A stretch of 35,933 bases of DNA. Source: Nitrososphaerota archaeon. GTDB lineage: Archaea; Thermoproteota; Nitrososphaeria; Nitrososphaerales; UBA183. The position numbers were made by a program, and so were the translations under genes. Position 1 is the first letter of the stretch. Every line of letters begins with the position of its first letter. The stretch covers positions 1 to 35,933 of the forward strand of contig JAFMAU010000019.1 of NCBI GenBank assembly GCA_029784825.1. Reading direction: 5' to 3'. The notes below the pieces were generated by a model, which searched no databases, was not told the origin of the DNA, and saw only the letters and a program-made list of their open reading frames with translations. Below, in pieces: positions 1-8,361 of this stretch.

Positions 1-1
1 A

Positions 2-1288
2 CAGGTCGCCATGCCAAGGAAGTACGTGCGCGAAGTGCTTGCGAGGGCCGGGCTGGAAGAGTCCGGCGCCGCCACTGACGCCGTCGGGAAGGCCGACGAG
101 ATCGCTGCCGAGATCGCAGGAATAATCGATGAGGCAAGGAACTCGCCGAGCCCCTGCCTCGCCAGGGCTCCCGACGGGGACGAACTGTTCGCGGTATCCC
201 CGACATCGGTGGATGTGGTCTGGAGGGCGCCCACGATGAGCTCACTCTGCGACCAGGTCTTCGTGGAATCGATGTTGCAGACGGCCACGGCGGAACCCAC
301 ACAAGAAGACAGGTGGCGCAGGGAGACCGAGGTCACCATCAACAGGCTGAAGGAACAGGAACGCGGTTTGGCAGAGCGGGCAAAGAACCTCAGGACCGCA
401 GCCGAGAGGGCACGCTCTTCGGCTGGCATGGAGGAGGCCCTGCAGATACTCGTTGACACCCTCCCAAGGGGCAGGGACAGGGGAACCCCAAAGTCGGTCG
501 AGGCAGTCGTATCAGCCCTCTTCACGGCTGCAAAGGAGGCCGACGCAAAGGCGAACGAGGCCAAGAAGGCAGCAGAGGCGCTCGCACGAAAGCGCCCGCC
601 CCCGGGGCTGGCTGGAAGAAAGACCACGTCAAGGCTGGCAACGAGGGAGGGGGATTGGTATGAGAAGTTCCGCTGGTTCTTCACGTCTGAGGGCAAGCTG
701 GCAGTCGGCGGGAGGGACGCCCAGTCCAACGCGCTCTTGATCAGGCGCCACCTGGAAGACGGGGACACGGTCTACCACGCCGACCTCTTCGGCTCGCCAT
801 TCTTCGTGCTGAAGCAAGGGATGGAGCAGAAGCCTGCCGAGACGCTAGAGGTGGCCCAGGCGACAGTGACGTTCAGCAGCGCCTGGAAGACAGGACTGGG
901 CTCGGCGGACGCGTTCTGGGTGACAAAGGAGCAGGTCGGAACGTCGGCTCCGAGCGGCGAATACCTTTCCAAGGGGAGCTTCATGATAAGGGGGAGGAAG
1001 AACCCGGTCCCGCACAACATGGTTCAGCTGGCGTTAGGCGTCGACACCAAATCCAGACTGGTCGCCGGTCCGGAGGGGGCAGTGATGGCTTCGTGCGGGG
1101 CCTACGTCGTGCTCCAGCCGCATCGAGAGAAGGCGTCGGAGACTGCGAAGAGAGTCGCCCACGAGCTCAACAGGATGCGCGGCGGAGAGCAGGCGCTCTC
1201 GGTCGACGATGTCCTCCGGGCACTCCCAGCGGGCGGGGGGAAGGTCGTGAGGACGAAGACGCAGCAGCGCGAAGATAAGTCGAAATAG
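2..1288 (+). CDS. RqcH/NEMF (NFACT) family protein, 3' part only
   Basis: This is the C-terminal two thirds of an NFACT-family protein, the archaeal relative of bacterial RqcH and eukaryotic NEMF/Rqc2. The family binds peptidyl-tRNA on split large ribosomal subunits in ribosome-associated quality control. The visible part begins at the end of the NFACT-N domain, continues through a long charged helical region (about residues 95-200 counted from the ATG at position 11) that looks like the family coiled-coil arm, and then reaches the NFACT-R (DUF814) domain at about 215-330. That domain is marked by WYEKFRWFFTSEGKLAVGGRD and HADLFGSPFF. The family is usually about 600-700 residues. The frame stays open upstream of the ATG to the window edge, so that ATG is unlikely to be the real start and the NFACT-N catalytic part lies outside. 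The gene ends 24 bp before the next one. The family assignment is firm; the role is inferred from the family. Confidence 0.85.
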   Translation, partial: QVAMPRKYVREVLARAGLEESGAATDAVGKADEIAAEIAGIIDEARNSPSPCLARAPDGDELFAVSPTSVDVVWRAPTMSSLCDQVFVESMLQTATAEPTQEDRWRRETEVTINRLKEQERGLAERAKNLRTAAERARSSAGMEEALQILVDTLPRGRDRGTPKSVEAVVSALFTAAKEADAKANEAKKAAEALARKRPPPGLAGRKTTSRLATREGDWYEKFRWFFTSEGKLAVGGRDAQSNALLIRRHLEDGDTVYHADLFGSPFFVLKQGMEQKPAETLEVAQATVTFSSAWKTGLGSADAFWVTKEQVGTSAPSGEYLSKGSFMIRGRKNPVPHNMVQLALGVDTKSRLVAGPEGAVMASCGAYVVLQPHREKASETAKRVAHELNRMRGGEQALSVDDVLRALPAGGGKVVRTKTQQREDKSK

Positions 1289-1312
1289 GCCGCCCACTCG
1301 ACCGTTAGAAGT

Positions 1313-3331
1313 TTGCCGGACACTCCGGTCAGGAACGTCCTCATCCTCAGCTACACGCCGTACGCCTACGTCGTGATGTACACTGTCTTCTTCGTCTGCG
1401 GCTGCATCATGCTCTACGGGCTCTACAGGCACCTGCACTCCTACGGCCTGGGCGTCGGGGAGTTCCTGAGGCTCGCAACCAAGGACGTCCGCAGGAAACT
1501 TGGGAGATTCCTCAAGTTCGGGATTGGGCAGAGGAAGGTCCTCGGCGACACTGGAGGCGGGGTCATGCACGGGGCACTGTTCTTCGGGTTCCTCTTTCTC
1601 TTGGCCTACACCACCCTGATCTTCATCCAGAGCGACATTCTCCCGCTTTTCACTCCGTTCGTCTTCATCCAAGGAGATGCTTACCTCACGCTTGAGCTGC
1701 TCGGCGACACGCTGGGAGCGGCCTTCATTGTGGGCCTGATGATAGCGATCTACAGGCGGTTCGTGGAGAGGCTGGACAAGCTTGAGACGAGGAGGGACGA
1801 CTACTTCATTCTCGGTATGCTTGTCTGGATCGGGGCATCCGGCTTCGTGGTCGAGGGGCTGAGGCTGGCGGTCGAGCCGGTGGGATGGGCCCTCTTCTCG
1901 CCGATTGGCAACGCGCTCTCCGGCATCTTCTCTTCACCTTCGCTGATTGCGGCAGCGCCGGTCCTTTACCAGGGCTTCTGGTGGGCGCACATGCTGTCCG
2001 TGATGGTGCTGATCGCGGCAGCACCCTACACGAAGCTGGTCCACGTCTTCACGGCAGGGGCCAACGTGGCGCTCGCCACGGTGAAACCCATGGGCAAGCT
2101 GGACACTCCGTTCAACCTGCAGAGGATGCTGGAGAGCGGGCAGATAGAGACGCCCAAGAACATCACTGCGAGTTCCGACTTCTCGCCACTGCAGCTTCTT
2201 GCACTCGACGCATGCACCAACTGTGGCAGGTGCGAAGAGGTCTGCCCTGCACACTCGAGCGGAAGAGACCTTTCGCCGAGGGTGGTTGTCCAGGACCTTG
2301 GAAAGGACGCGCGGGAGGGAAAGGAGGGGGACGCCTTCTCCAAGGGAGTGGTCAGGGATTCAGAACTCTGGTCCTGCACCATGTGCAACGCCTGCGTTTC
2401 GGTCTGTCCCGTCTTCATCGACCAGGTCGACTACATCGCCGAGTTCAGGCGGACCCTCGTCAGCGAGAACAGGCTGGACGGGAAGAAGCGCCTGTTCCTG
2501 GAGAGCGTGGCGAAGTATGGCAATCCTTTCGGGCTCCCGCCCGCTGACAGACAGTCCTGGCTCGCCGAGCTGGGCGTCAAGACGGTCAAGGAGAAACCCG
2601 GCGCCGAGTACCTGTACTGGCTAGGCTGCCAGTCCAGCTACGACCCGAGGGCGAGGAACGTGGCCAGAGCGATGGTGAGGATTCTGAAGGAAGCCAGAGT
2701 GGACTTCGCCGTGCTGGGAAGCGAGGAGACCTGCACAGGGGAGCCGGTGAGGCGCATGGGCGAGGAGGGCAGGTTCCAGGAGCTGGTGATGAAGAACACA
2801 GAGACCTTCGCGAAATACGGCGTGAAGAAGGTCATCGTCCACTGCGCCCACTGCTTCAACACGTTCCTCAACGAGTACCCCGAGTTCGGAGGCAGGTTCG
2901 AGGTGATTCATCACTCCCAGTTGATAGCGCATCTTGTCAGGGAGGGCAAGCTGAGACCTGGACAGATGGCCGAGAAGGTGACCTTCCACGACCCCTGCAA
3001 CTTAGGAAGGATTAACGGCGTGCTCGACGAGCCCCGGGAGGTGCTGGGTTCGATGGGGGGCATCAAGCTGGAGGAGATGGCCCGCTCGCGGATGAACAGT
3101 TTCTGCTGCGGCGGGGGAGGCGCCAACGTCTGGTACGAGGTTCAGGAGAAGAAGAAGGTCGGCGTCTTGAGGGCGGAGGAAGCGATGGCCACAGGCGCGG
3201 AGACTCTCGCGGTCGGCTGTCCGTTCTGCATAACGATGTTCGAGGACGCATTCAAGACGATCGGTGGAAAGGCGATGGACGTCAAGGACATAGCCGAGCT
3301 GGTGGCAGAGACGCTGGGTGATGGAAAGTGA
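1313..3331 (+). CDS. Membrane Fe-S oxidoreductase, HdrD/FadF-like (probable ETF:quinone oxidoreductase, EMO type)
   Basis: This is a fusion of a NarI/HdrE-like membrane cytochrome domain with an HdrD-like catalytic part. About five membrane helices lie at residues 18-40, 84-106, 126-148, 164-186 and 218-240, with histidines at 86, 226 and 244 that could bind heme b. Two ferredoxin-type 4Fe-4S motifs follow (Cys301/304/307/311 and Cys355/358/361/365). Then come two CCG domains (Cys439, Cys474, Cys511/514; Cys562, Cys598-599, Cys636/639), the signature of non-cubane clusters in HdrB/HdrD. The same architecture occurs in Bacillus FadF and in EMO enzymes that move electrons from EtfAB to menaquinone. 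EtfAB and an acyl-CoA dehydrogenase are encoded 2 kb away, which supports that role. The start is TTG; the next in-frame Met is at residue 22. The stop overlaps the next gene by 4 bp. A lactate or other 2-hydroxyacid oxidoreductase subunit is a weaker alternative. Confidence 0.85.
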   Translation: MPDTPVRNVLILSYTPYAYVVMYTVFFVCGCIMLYGLYRHLHSYGLGVGEFLRLATKDVRRKLGRFLKFGIGQRKVLGDTGGGVMHGALFFGFLFLLAYTTLIFIQSDILPLFTPFVFIQGDAYLTLELLGDTLGAAFIVGLMIAIYRRFVERLDKLETRRDDYFILGMLVWIGASGFVVEGLRLAVEPVGWALFSPIGNALSGIFSSPSLIAAAPVLYQGFWWAHMLSVMVLIAAAPYTKLVHVFTAGANVALATVKPMGKLDTPFNLQRMLESGQIETPKNITASSDFSPLQLLALDACTNCGRCEEVCPAHSSGRDLSPRVVVQDLGKDAREGKEGDAFSKGVVRDSELWSCTMCNACVSVCPVFIDQVDYIAEFRRTLVSENRLDGKKRLFLESVAKYGNPFGLPPADRQSWLAELGVKTVKEKPGAEYLYWLGCQSSYDPRARNVARAMVRILKEARVDFAVLGSEETCTGEPVRRMGEEGRFQELVMKNTETFAKYGVKKVIVHCAHCFNTFLNEYPEFGGRFEVIHHSQLIAHLVREGKLRPGQMAEKVTFHDPCNLGRINGVLDEPREVLGSMGGIKLEEMARSRMNSFCCGGGGANVWYEVQEKKKVGVLRAEEAMATGAETLAVGCPFCITMFEDAFKTIGGKAMDVKDIAELVAETLGDGK

Positions 3332-4080
3332 AGTGTGACTTCAAGAAGACGCTGCGTTCTGGGCGTGTCACCCTCGGCACCTGGGTCACCATAGGGCATC
3401 CGGACGTCCCCGACCAGCTGCAGGGGCTCGGCTTCGACTGGCTCGTGTTCGACACCGAGCACGCCCCCATCGGAAGAGAGACCCTGGCGCGTCTGATCCA
3501 GGCGGTCAACGGAGAGAGAGTCTGCCCCATAGTCAGGGTCGGGGCCATCGACCAGTACATGATCAAATCTGCCCTCGACATGGGCGCCCATGGAGTGGTC
3601 TGCCCGCTGGTCAACTCGAGGGAGGAAGCCGAAGCTGCGGTCCGGTTTCTAAAGTATCCACCGGTCGGCGTCAGGGGCGTCGCTCCGAGGAAGGCGTCGG
3701 ACTACGGCCTTACCGCGGCAGACTACATCAGAACAGCCAACGAGATGACCGTCCTTGTGGCCCAGGTCGAAACCCGCGAGGCCGTGGAGAACGTCGACGT
3801 CATGCTCTCGGTGAAGGACGTCGACATCGCGTTCGTCGGGCCCTCGGACCTCACGATGTCCCTCGGCCTTCTGGACGACAGGTCGAATCCCAAGGTCGTC
3901 GAGGCCATGAAGAAGGTGATTGCCAGCTGCGAGTCCCACGGCAAGGTGCCCGGCACCCTCGCAGCAACCCCCGAGGAGGCGAAGAGGGCGGTCTCGCTCG
4001 GCTTCAGGTTCATCGGGCTGGGCTCCGACACCCGATTCATCTCGGGAGGGGCGAAACCCTTCATCGAGGCAACGAAGTAG
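3328..4080 (+). CDS. HpcH/HpaI family aldolase (class II, metal-dependent)
   Basis: The 250-residue protein matches the HpcH/HpaI aldolase/citrate lyase family in length and motifs. This family cleaves or forms 2-keto-3-deoxy acids through divalent-metal enolate chemistry in a TIM barrel. The acid/base region FDTEHAPI is at residues 41-48. A glycine-rich VGVRGVAPRKASDYG loop follows, then the metal-binding Glu in QVETREA and the Asp in VGPSDLTMSLG. The natural aldehyde acceptor cannot be predicted; 2-keto-3-deoxy-rhamnonate, 4-hydroxy-2-oxoheptanedioate and macrophomate-synthase-like activities all occur in the family. The GTG start overlaps the TGA of the Fe-S oxidoreductase gene (GTGA), so the two are probably co-translated. 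Its last 20 bp overlap the convergent transporter gene. Confidence 0.85.
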   Translation: MKCDFKKTLRSGRVTLGTWVTIGHPDVPDQLQGLGFDWLVFDTEHAPIGRETLARLIQAVNGERVCPIVRVGAIDQYMIKSALDMGAHGVVCPLVNSREEAEAAVRFLKYPPVGVRGVAPRKASDYGLTAADYIRTANEMTVLVAQVETREAVENVDVMLSVKDVDIAFVGPSDLTMSLGLLDDRSNPKVVEAMKKVIASCESHGKVPGTLAATPEEAKRAVSLGFRFIGLGSDTRFISGGAKPFIEATK

Positions 4081-5317
4081 CCTCCGGCGGCGGGTTCAGC
4101 TTCCAGAGCGACTTCGCCGCGACTCCGGCTGCGCCGAAGACGAGTATGACGACTCCTGAAAGGAAGATTCCAGCGTCGACCCCGAGCATCATGTCTGCAA
4201 AGATCGCGAAGACGATGCCGGCCGGAATGGTGACGTAGTCGAAGAACTGCTGGAAGCCGAAAGCGCGCCCCATCATCTCCCTGGGGACCGTCTCCTGATA
4301 GTAGGTGTTCTGCACCACGCTGATCAGCGGGATGGCTGCGCCAAATGCTGTGACTGTGACCAGCGCCTCAGGGAGAGTCCGAGCGAATGCAGTCAGGGAG
4401 ACGAAGAACCCGAGAACGAAGATCGACGCGACTACCGAGAGCCTCCTTCTCCTGAGACCCCTGCGCCCGATGTACAACGACGTCGCGAGGATGCCCAAGG
4501 CCGCGAACGCGTTCAGCGCGCCGAATCCGGTGCTGCCTGCGTTCAGCACGTTCTTTGCCAGGACGAGGGCGTAGACGTACCAGAACCCGCCGAGCCCGAA
4601 GTTGATTCCTGCGACCAGGGCGCTCAGCCAGACCAGCTCTCCCTTCGACCTGAAGTAGGACCAGCCTCTGCGGAACTCCGCCCGCCAGCTTCTCGCCGTC
4701 TCGCCGATTCTGAGGTCCGCGGGAAGACGCAACATGGACAGCGCGACGACAAGGACGAAGAAGCTGGCGCTGTCAATCGAAAGCGAAGACGCCAGTCCCA
4801 CCGCATAGATGGCGACTCCTGCTGCCAATGGTCCTAGCACGCTGTCGACCTGGAAGGCCGCCGTCAGATAGGAGTTGGCCGCCAGCAGCATGGACGGTTC
4901 GACCGCCTGGGGGAGGATGGCCTGTGACGCGATGTCGAAGATGGCTCCGACCAGTCCGACCGAGAAAGAGACGACGTACACCAACGGGGCAGAGCTCAGC
5001 CCGAGCGTCACGGCTGCGGCGAGAAGCCCAAAGATCGCTCCCCTCACCGTCTCGGTCAAGATCATCAACGCCTTCTTGTTGAGCCTGTCCACGTAGACGC
5101 CCCCCCAGAGCCTCACGGCAGACCTGGGAATGAGGAAGAACAGCCAAGTCACCCCCAGGCTAAGGACAGAACCGGTGCCCGTGTAGACCAGCCAGGAGAT
5201 CGCGAGCTCGCCGAAGTAGTCTCCGAACTCGGAGAATCCCCTGCCGCCTAGGAGGTACAGGAAATTGCGGTTGCTTCGAAGCGCCGGGCTCCGTTGCAAT
5301 GCGGATGAAGGACCCAA
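4061..5317 (-). CDS. Major facilitator superfamily transporter
   Basis: This is a hydrophobic protein of up to 418 residues with about 12 predicted membrane helices. The N-terminal region FSEFGDYFGELAISWLVY and the cytoplasmic loop after helix 2 (GGVYVDRLNKKALM) resemble the MFS drug/siderophore exporter type (MFS_3, EntS-like). A second half follows a basic loop (RRGLRRRRLS). Substrate and direction are unknown. It is 56 bp downstream of etfA on the same strand, so it may belong to the acyl-CoA dehydrogenase operon or have its own promoter. The outermost start is the TTG at 5317. A second in-frame TTG at 5299 lies about 27 nt from a TATA-like stretch at 5323-5330 and fits the leaderless pattern seen elsewhere here, so the protein may begin with MQRSPALRSN. 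The 3' end overlaps the aldolase gene by 20 bp. Confidence 0.8.
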   Translation of the reverse strand: MGPSSALQRSPALRSNRNFLYLLGGRGFSEFGDYFGELAISWLVYTGTGSVLSLGVTWLFFLIPRSAVRLWGGVYVDRLNKKALMILTETVRGAIFGLLAAAVTLGLSSAPLVYVVSFSVGLVGAIFDIASQAILPQAVEPSMLLAANSYLTAAFQVDSVLGPLAAGVAIYAVGLASSLSIDSASFFVLVVALSMLRLPADLRIGETARSWRAEFRRGWSYFRSKGELVWLSALVAGINFGLGGFWYVYALVLAKNVLNAGSTGFGALNAFAALGILATSLYIGRRGLRRRRLSVVASIFVLGFFVSLTAFARTLPEALVTVTAFGAAIPLISVVQNTYYQETVPREMMGRAFGFQQFFDYVTIPAGIVFAIFADMMLGVDAGIFLSGVVILVFGAAGVAAKSLWKLNPPPEATSLPR

Positions 5318-5373
5318 GCCGCTAGATAAGCATAGTCGCGAACCTACGGTCTAGATTCGTGTATTCGCAAACT

Positions 5374-6306
5374 CTAGGAGGTCTTTGCGGAAACAAGTCT
5401 CTGGATAGCGGGAATGACCTGGTAGAGGTCGCCTACAACGCCGTAGTCCGCGGCCTGGAAGATGGGTGCATCCTTGTCGGAGTTGATCGCCGCGATGACC
5501 TTCGAGTCCTTTATTCCCGCGACGTGCTGGAGCTGACCGGAGATGCCGACCGCCAGATAGAGCTCTGGGCGGACGCTCACGCCCGTGAGACCTATGTGAC
5601 ACTCCTCGGGAAGCCAGCCCAGATCGGATGAGAGCGGCCGTGAGCACCCCAAGGCTGCGCCCATGGCCTTGGCCAATGCCTCGAGCATGGCCAGGTCTTC
5701 CTTCCTCTTGACGCCTCTTCCGGCGGATATGATGACCCTCGCCTTCCTCAAGTCGACGTTTCCAGATTCCTTCTTCGTCTCCCGAAGGATCTTGACTCTG
5801 GACGGAATCTCCCCCACTTCGAGTTCTTGGACCTCACCTCCGTTGGCCGCGGCTGCGGGATAGGCGCCCAACTTCACTGTCGCCACGCAAGGCATCGGAG
5901 CGCTCATCCGGGCGAGCACTCTCCCTGCGTAGACGTTCCTGCTTCCGGTCAGCATCTGGCCCGAGACCGCCAGTTCGAACGCGTCACTCATCGAGCCTGT
6001 GCCCATCTTGGCGGCCAGCCTTGCGGCGACTTCCCGCCCGCGCCTTGTCGACCCGACCAGGATGACCGACGGCGGGGACTTCTGGGCTGCCCTGTAGAGC
6101 ATCTCCGAAACGACGTCCGAAGGGTGAGGGGGCTGGGTGCCGGTCTTCAGGACTAGCTTGCTCGTCGCACTCACGCCGCTTCTCGGCCCTCCAATCTCGA
6201 GCATGACCGACTGTCCTCCGATGGCGTTTGCGATCTGGTTTGCTGCCGTGGAGAGCTCGTTTGCAGCCTCGTCGGACTCCGAGTAGGCCCATATCAGCGG
6301 AGTCAT
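5374..6306 (-). CDS. etfA: Electron transfer flavoprotein, alpha subunit
   Basis: The 310-residue protein has the normal length of EtfA. The N-terminal half is the ETF alpha/beta-type fold. The C-terminal half carries the FAD domain: VIISAGRGVKRKED, then a Ser/Asp-rich segment around CSRPLSSDLGWLP, GLTGVSVRPELYLAVGISG, and the closing NSDKDAPIFQAADYGVVGD. With EtfB it accepts electrons from acyl-CoA dehydrogenase and passes them to a membrane acceptor, here probably the EMO-like protein at 1313-3331. The ATG at 6306 overlaps the etfB stop (ATGA) and gives the expected N-terminus MTPLIWAYSES. A longer reading with about 90 extra residues would run through etfB and has no family support. Confidence 0.93.
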   Translation of the reverse strand: MTPLIWAYSESDEAANELSTAANQIANAIGGQSVMLEIGGPRSGVSATSKLVLKTGTQPPHPSDVVSEMLYRAAQKSPPSVILVGSTRRGREVAARLAAKMGTGSMSDAFELAVSGQMLTGSRNVYAGRVLARMSAPMPCVATVKLGAYPAAAANGGEVQELEVGEIPSRVKILRETKKESGNVDLRKARVIISAGRGVKRKEDLAMLEALAKAMGAALGCSRPLSSDLGWLPEECHIGLTGVSVRPELYLAVGISGQLQHVAGIKDSKVIAAINSDKDAPIFQAADYGVVGDLYQVIPAIQRLVSAKTS

Positions 6307-7073
6307 TTCGGAATGACTCCCTCCGACGCCAGCGCATCTACGAGCTTCTTGGCCGCCTCGTCTGGCGGTCCCTCGATTACGACTCGCTTCCTGTTCATGG
6401 GCTTGCCGGCCATTGAGACCACGCCGACGTTGCCACCTGACAGTCCCGCAGGTCCGAGCGCGCCGGCGGGAACTTCCAGCAACGGCTTCTTGGAAGCCTG
6501 CATTATCTGGATCAGTGTCGGGTATCTCGGCTCGTTTATCTCGCTCACGACGGAAGCGACCATGGGCAACGAGCACTCGACCGCGGCGACCGTGTCCTCC
6601 AGCGACTGCTCCAGATGAGCGGTGTGGTCAGCGATCTCTATCTTCCGCGCATAGCCGACAAAGGGGAGAGCCAGGAGCTCTGCAAGCATCGGAGGCACCT
6701 GCCCTGTGTAGGTGTCCGAAGAGCCTTCGGCACAGAGCACGAGGTCGAAGCCTCCGGCCATCTTCATCGCGCCTGCGAGCAGGCGGGCGGTTCCCAGGGT
6801 ATCGGCGGTCCCGAGCTCGGCGAAGACGTGGACCCCCTTGTCAACGCCCATGGCCAGAGCTTCTTTGATGGTCCGCTTCGCGTCGGCGTTTCCAACCGTA
6901 AACACCGTGACCTCACCTCCCCTGGCCGCCCTGATCCTGACGGCCTCCTCGACGGCATTCTTGTCGAAGGTGCTCATCTTCGAGGGAGAACCCTCGACCA
7001 TGGGAGTACCCGACTGGTCGATCTTCAGCTCCGTTTCATCCACAGCGTGCTTGACGCATACGGCGAATCTCAT
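6303..7073 (-). CDS. etfB: Electron transfer flavoprotein, beta subunit
   Basis: The 256-residue protein starts MRFAVCVKHAVDETEL, the usual EtfB beginning. It contains the family regions around VTVFTVGNADAKRTIKEALAMG and VLCAEGSSDTYTGQVPPMLAE, followed by the DHTAHLEQSLEDTVAAVECSLP segment (split here for length: residues after YARKIEIA). EtfB binds AMP or FAD and pairs with EtfA as a soluble heterodimer. It has the 4-bp ATGA overlap at both ends, with the acyl-CoA dehydrogenase upstream and etfA downstream, which implies one tightly coupled operon. The ATG at 7073 was chosen over an upstream in-frame start because the upstream 30 codons overlap the dehydrogenase gene and do not match the family. 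Confidence 0.93.
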   Translation of the reverse strand: MRFAVCVKHAVDETELKIDQSGTPMVEGSPSKMSTFDKNAVEEAVRIRAARGGEVTVFTVGNADAKRTIKEALAMGVDKGVHVFAELGTADTLGTARLLAGAMKMAGGFDLVLCAEGSSDTYTGQVPPMLAELLALPFVGYARKIEIADHTAHLEQSLEDTVAAVECSLPMVASVVSEINEPRYPTLIQIMQASKKPLLEVPAGALGPAGLSGGNVGVVSMAGKPMNRKRVVIEGPPDEAAKKLVDALASEGVIPK

Positions 7074-8140
7074 ACGGACCGCGCGAGCTCCCTTCTTGCT
7101 ATGAGCATCCGCAGGACCTCTGAGGTGCCTTCCCCGATGGTGAGGAGCCTGGCGTCGCGCCAATGCCTATGGATGTCATCCGTCGTGTAGCCGTGACCCC
7201 CGAATATCTGGATGGCTGCGTCGCAGACCTTGAGCGACATCTCAGTGGCGAGCACCTTGGCCTGGGAGGCCTCGGAAGAGTAGTCCTCGCGTGACTCCCG
7301 AAGGCGTGACGCGTGCAGACACATCAGCCTTCCGGCCGTGATGCCCGTCTTCATGTCGGCAATCTTCTCCCTCGTCAGCTGGAACTCCGCGATGGGCGCC
7401 CCGAATGCCTTCCTCTCCTTGCTGTAGGCGACGGCTTGGTCGAATGCTGCCTGGGCGATGCCAACGCAGATGGAGCCCATCACAATCCTGCTTGCGTTGA
7501 GCATCGTCTTTGCGTATTCGAAACCTTTTCCCTCCTCGCCGACCAGCATCTCCTTGGGCACGCGGCAGTCGGCGAACCTGACCTCCGCTGTCCTCGAGCC
7601 CCGCATGCCGAGCTTCGGAAGGTCGCTTCCAAAGTGAATCCCCGGGCTCTTCTTCTCGACGACAAAGGCTGAAGGTCCGTTCTCCGTGACAGCGAAGACG
7701 AAGTACACGTCTGCCTCGCCCGCATTGGTGATGAATGTCTTGGAACCGTTGAGCAAGTAGTCATTCCCGACCCGTTTCGCCTTGGTGCTCATCGCCTTGG
7801 CGTCTGACCCAGACGTGGGCTCCGTGAGGCTGAAAGAGGCGAGTCTCCTGCCCGAGATGATATCGGGGACGAATGCTTCCCTGATCCCTTCAGACCCGAA
7901 ATGCAACAGTCCCTCCGCGACCGTGTTGTGTATCCCTACACTGAGGGCTATGCTGGCATCCGCCGTGCCAACAAGCTCCATTGCCATCTCAAAGACGCCG
8001 AAGGGTAGGCCGAGCCCGCCGTACTTGGTCGGATACGCCATCTGCGTGATCCCCTTCTCGAAGAGCGACGCCCTCGCCTGCGCGATGCCTGCCTCGTGGG
8101 AGTCGAACGTCGCTGAGGACGGCGCGATTCGCTGATCCAT
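7070..8140 (-). CDS. Acyl-CoA dehydrogenase (N-terminus probably extends to about 8230-8236)
   Basis: This is an FAD-dependent acyl-CoA dehydrogenase, which makes trans-2-enoyl-CoA and reduces EtfAB. Clear family regions are ASFSLTEPTSGSDAKAMSTK (FAD/substrate loop), LNGSKTFITNAGEADVYFVF, the second signature in VCDAAIQIFGGHGYTTDDIH and the C-terminal GEGTSEVLRML, which holds the expected catalytic glutamate region. From the first ATG it is 356 residues, shorter than the usual 380. In-frame codons upstream still read as family N-terminus (FKSEHRQLL, then EALDAISKF directly before the ATG). There is no ATG, GTG or TTG in that stretch, so the real start may be ATT at 8230 or CTG at 8236. The coordinates given are the conservative ones. 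It is first in an operon with etfB and etfA. Chain-length specificity cannot be read. Confidence 0.9.
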   Translation of the reverse strand: MDQRIAPSSATFDSHEAGIAQARASLFEKGITQMAYPTKYGGLGLPFGVFEMAMELVGTADASIALSVGIHNTVAEGLLHFGSEGIREAFVPDIISGRRLASFSLTEPTSGSDAKAMSTKAKRVGNDYLLNGSKTFITNAGEADVYFVFAVTENGPSAFVVEKKSPGIHFGSDLPKLGMRGSRTAEVRFADCRVPKEMLVGEEGKGFEYAKTMLNASRIVMGSICVGIAQAAFDQAVAYSKERKAFGAPIAEFQLTREKIADMKTGITAGRLMCLHASRLRESREDYSSEASQAKVLATEMSLKVCDAAIQIFGGHGYTTDDIHRHWRDARLLTIGEGTSEVLRMLIARRELARSV

Positions 8141-8263
8141 GAACTTTGAGATCGCATCCAGAGCCTCTGCATACTCGTCCTTCCCCGGATAGTTGAGCGA
8201 AAGCAGTTGCCTGTGCTCGGACTTGAAAATGGTCAGAACGGTTCGACCGCGGTCGAGTCGCGC

Positions 8264-8276
8264 AGAATTTAATGAT
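8264..8276 (-). promoter_or_regulatory. TATA-like box for the acyl-CoA dehydrogenase operon
   Basis: An AT-rich run (ATCATTAAAT on the minus strand) stands out from GC-rich surroundings upstream of the dehydrogenase gene. A transcript starting about 27 nt downstream would begin near 8243, which supports translation from about 8230-8236 rather than from the ATG at 8140. Position and composition are seen; function is inferred. Confidence 0.45.
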
Positions 8277-8326
8277 TCTCTTGGGCGGAGGCGCCTGTCG
8301 GGGCAGGAATCGGGCGCGACGCCTCT

Positions 8327-8338
8327 GAAGCTTAACTA
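8327..8338 (+). promoter_or_regulatory. TATA-like box for the LLM oxidoreductase gene
   Basis: GAAGCTTAACTA is centred about 28 nt before the ATG at 8362. This matches a leaderless archaeal promoter. Confidence 0.4.
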
Positions 8339-8361
8339 CCCATGAGAGGCAACAACGCCTG

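Noticed and set aside
6307..6576. A 90-residue N-terminal extension of EtfA
   Set aside because: It is the off-frame reading of etfB; the ATGA overlap gives the normal EtfA start.
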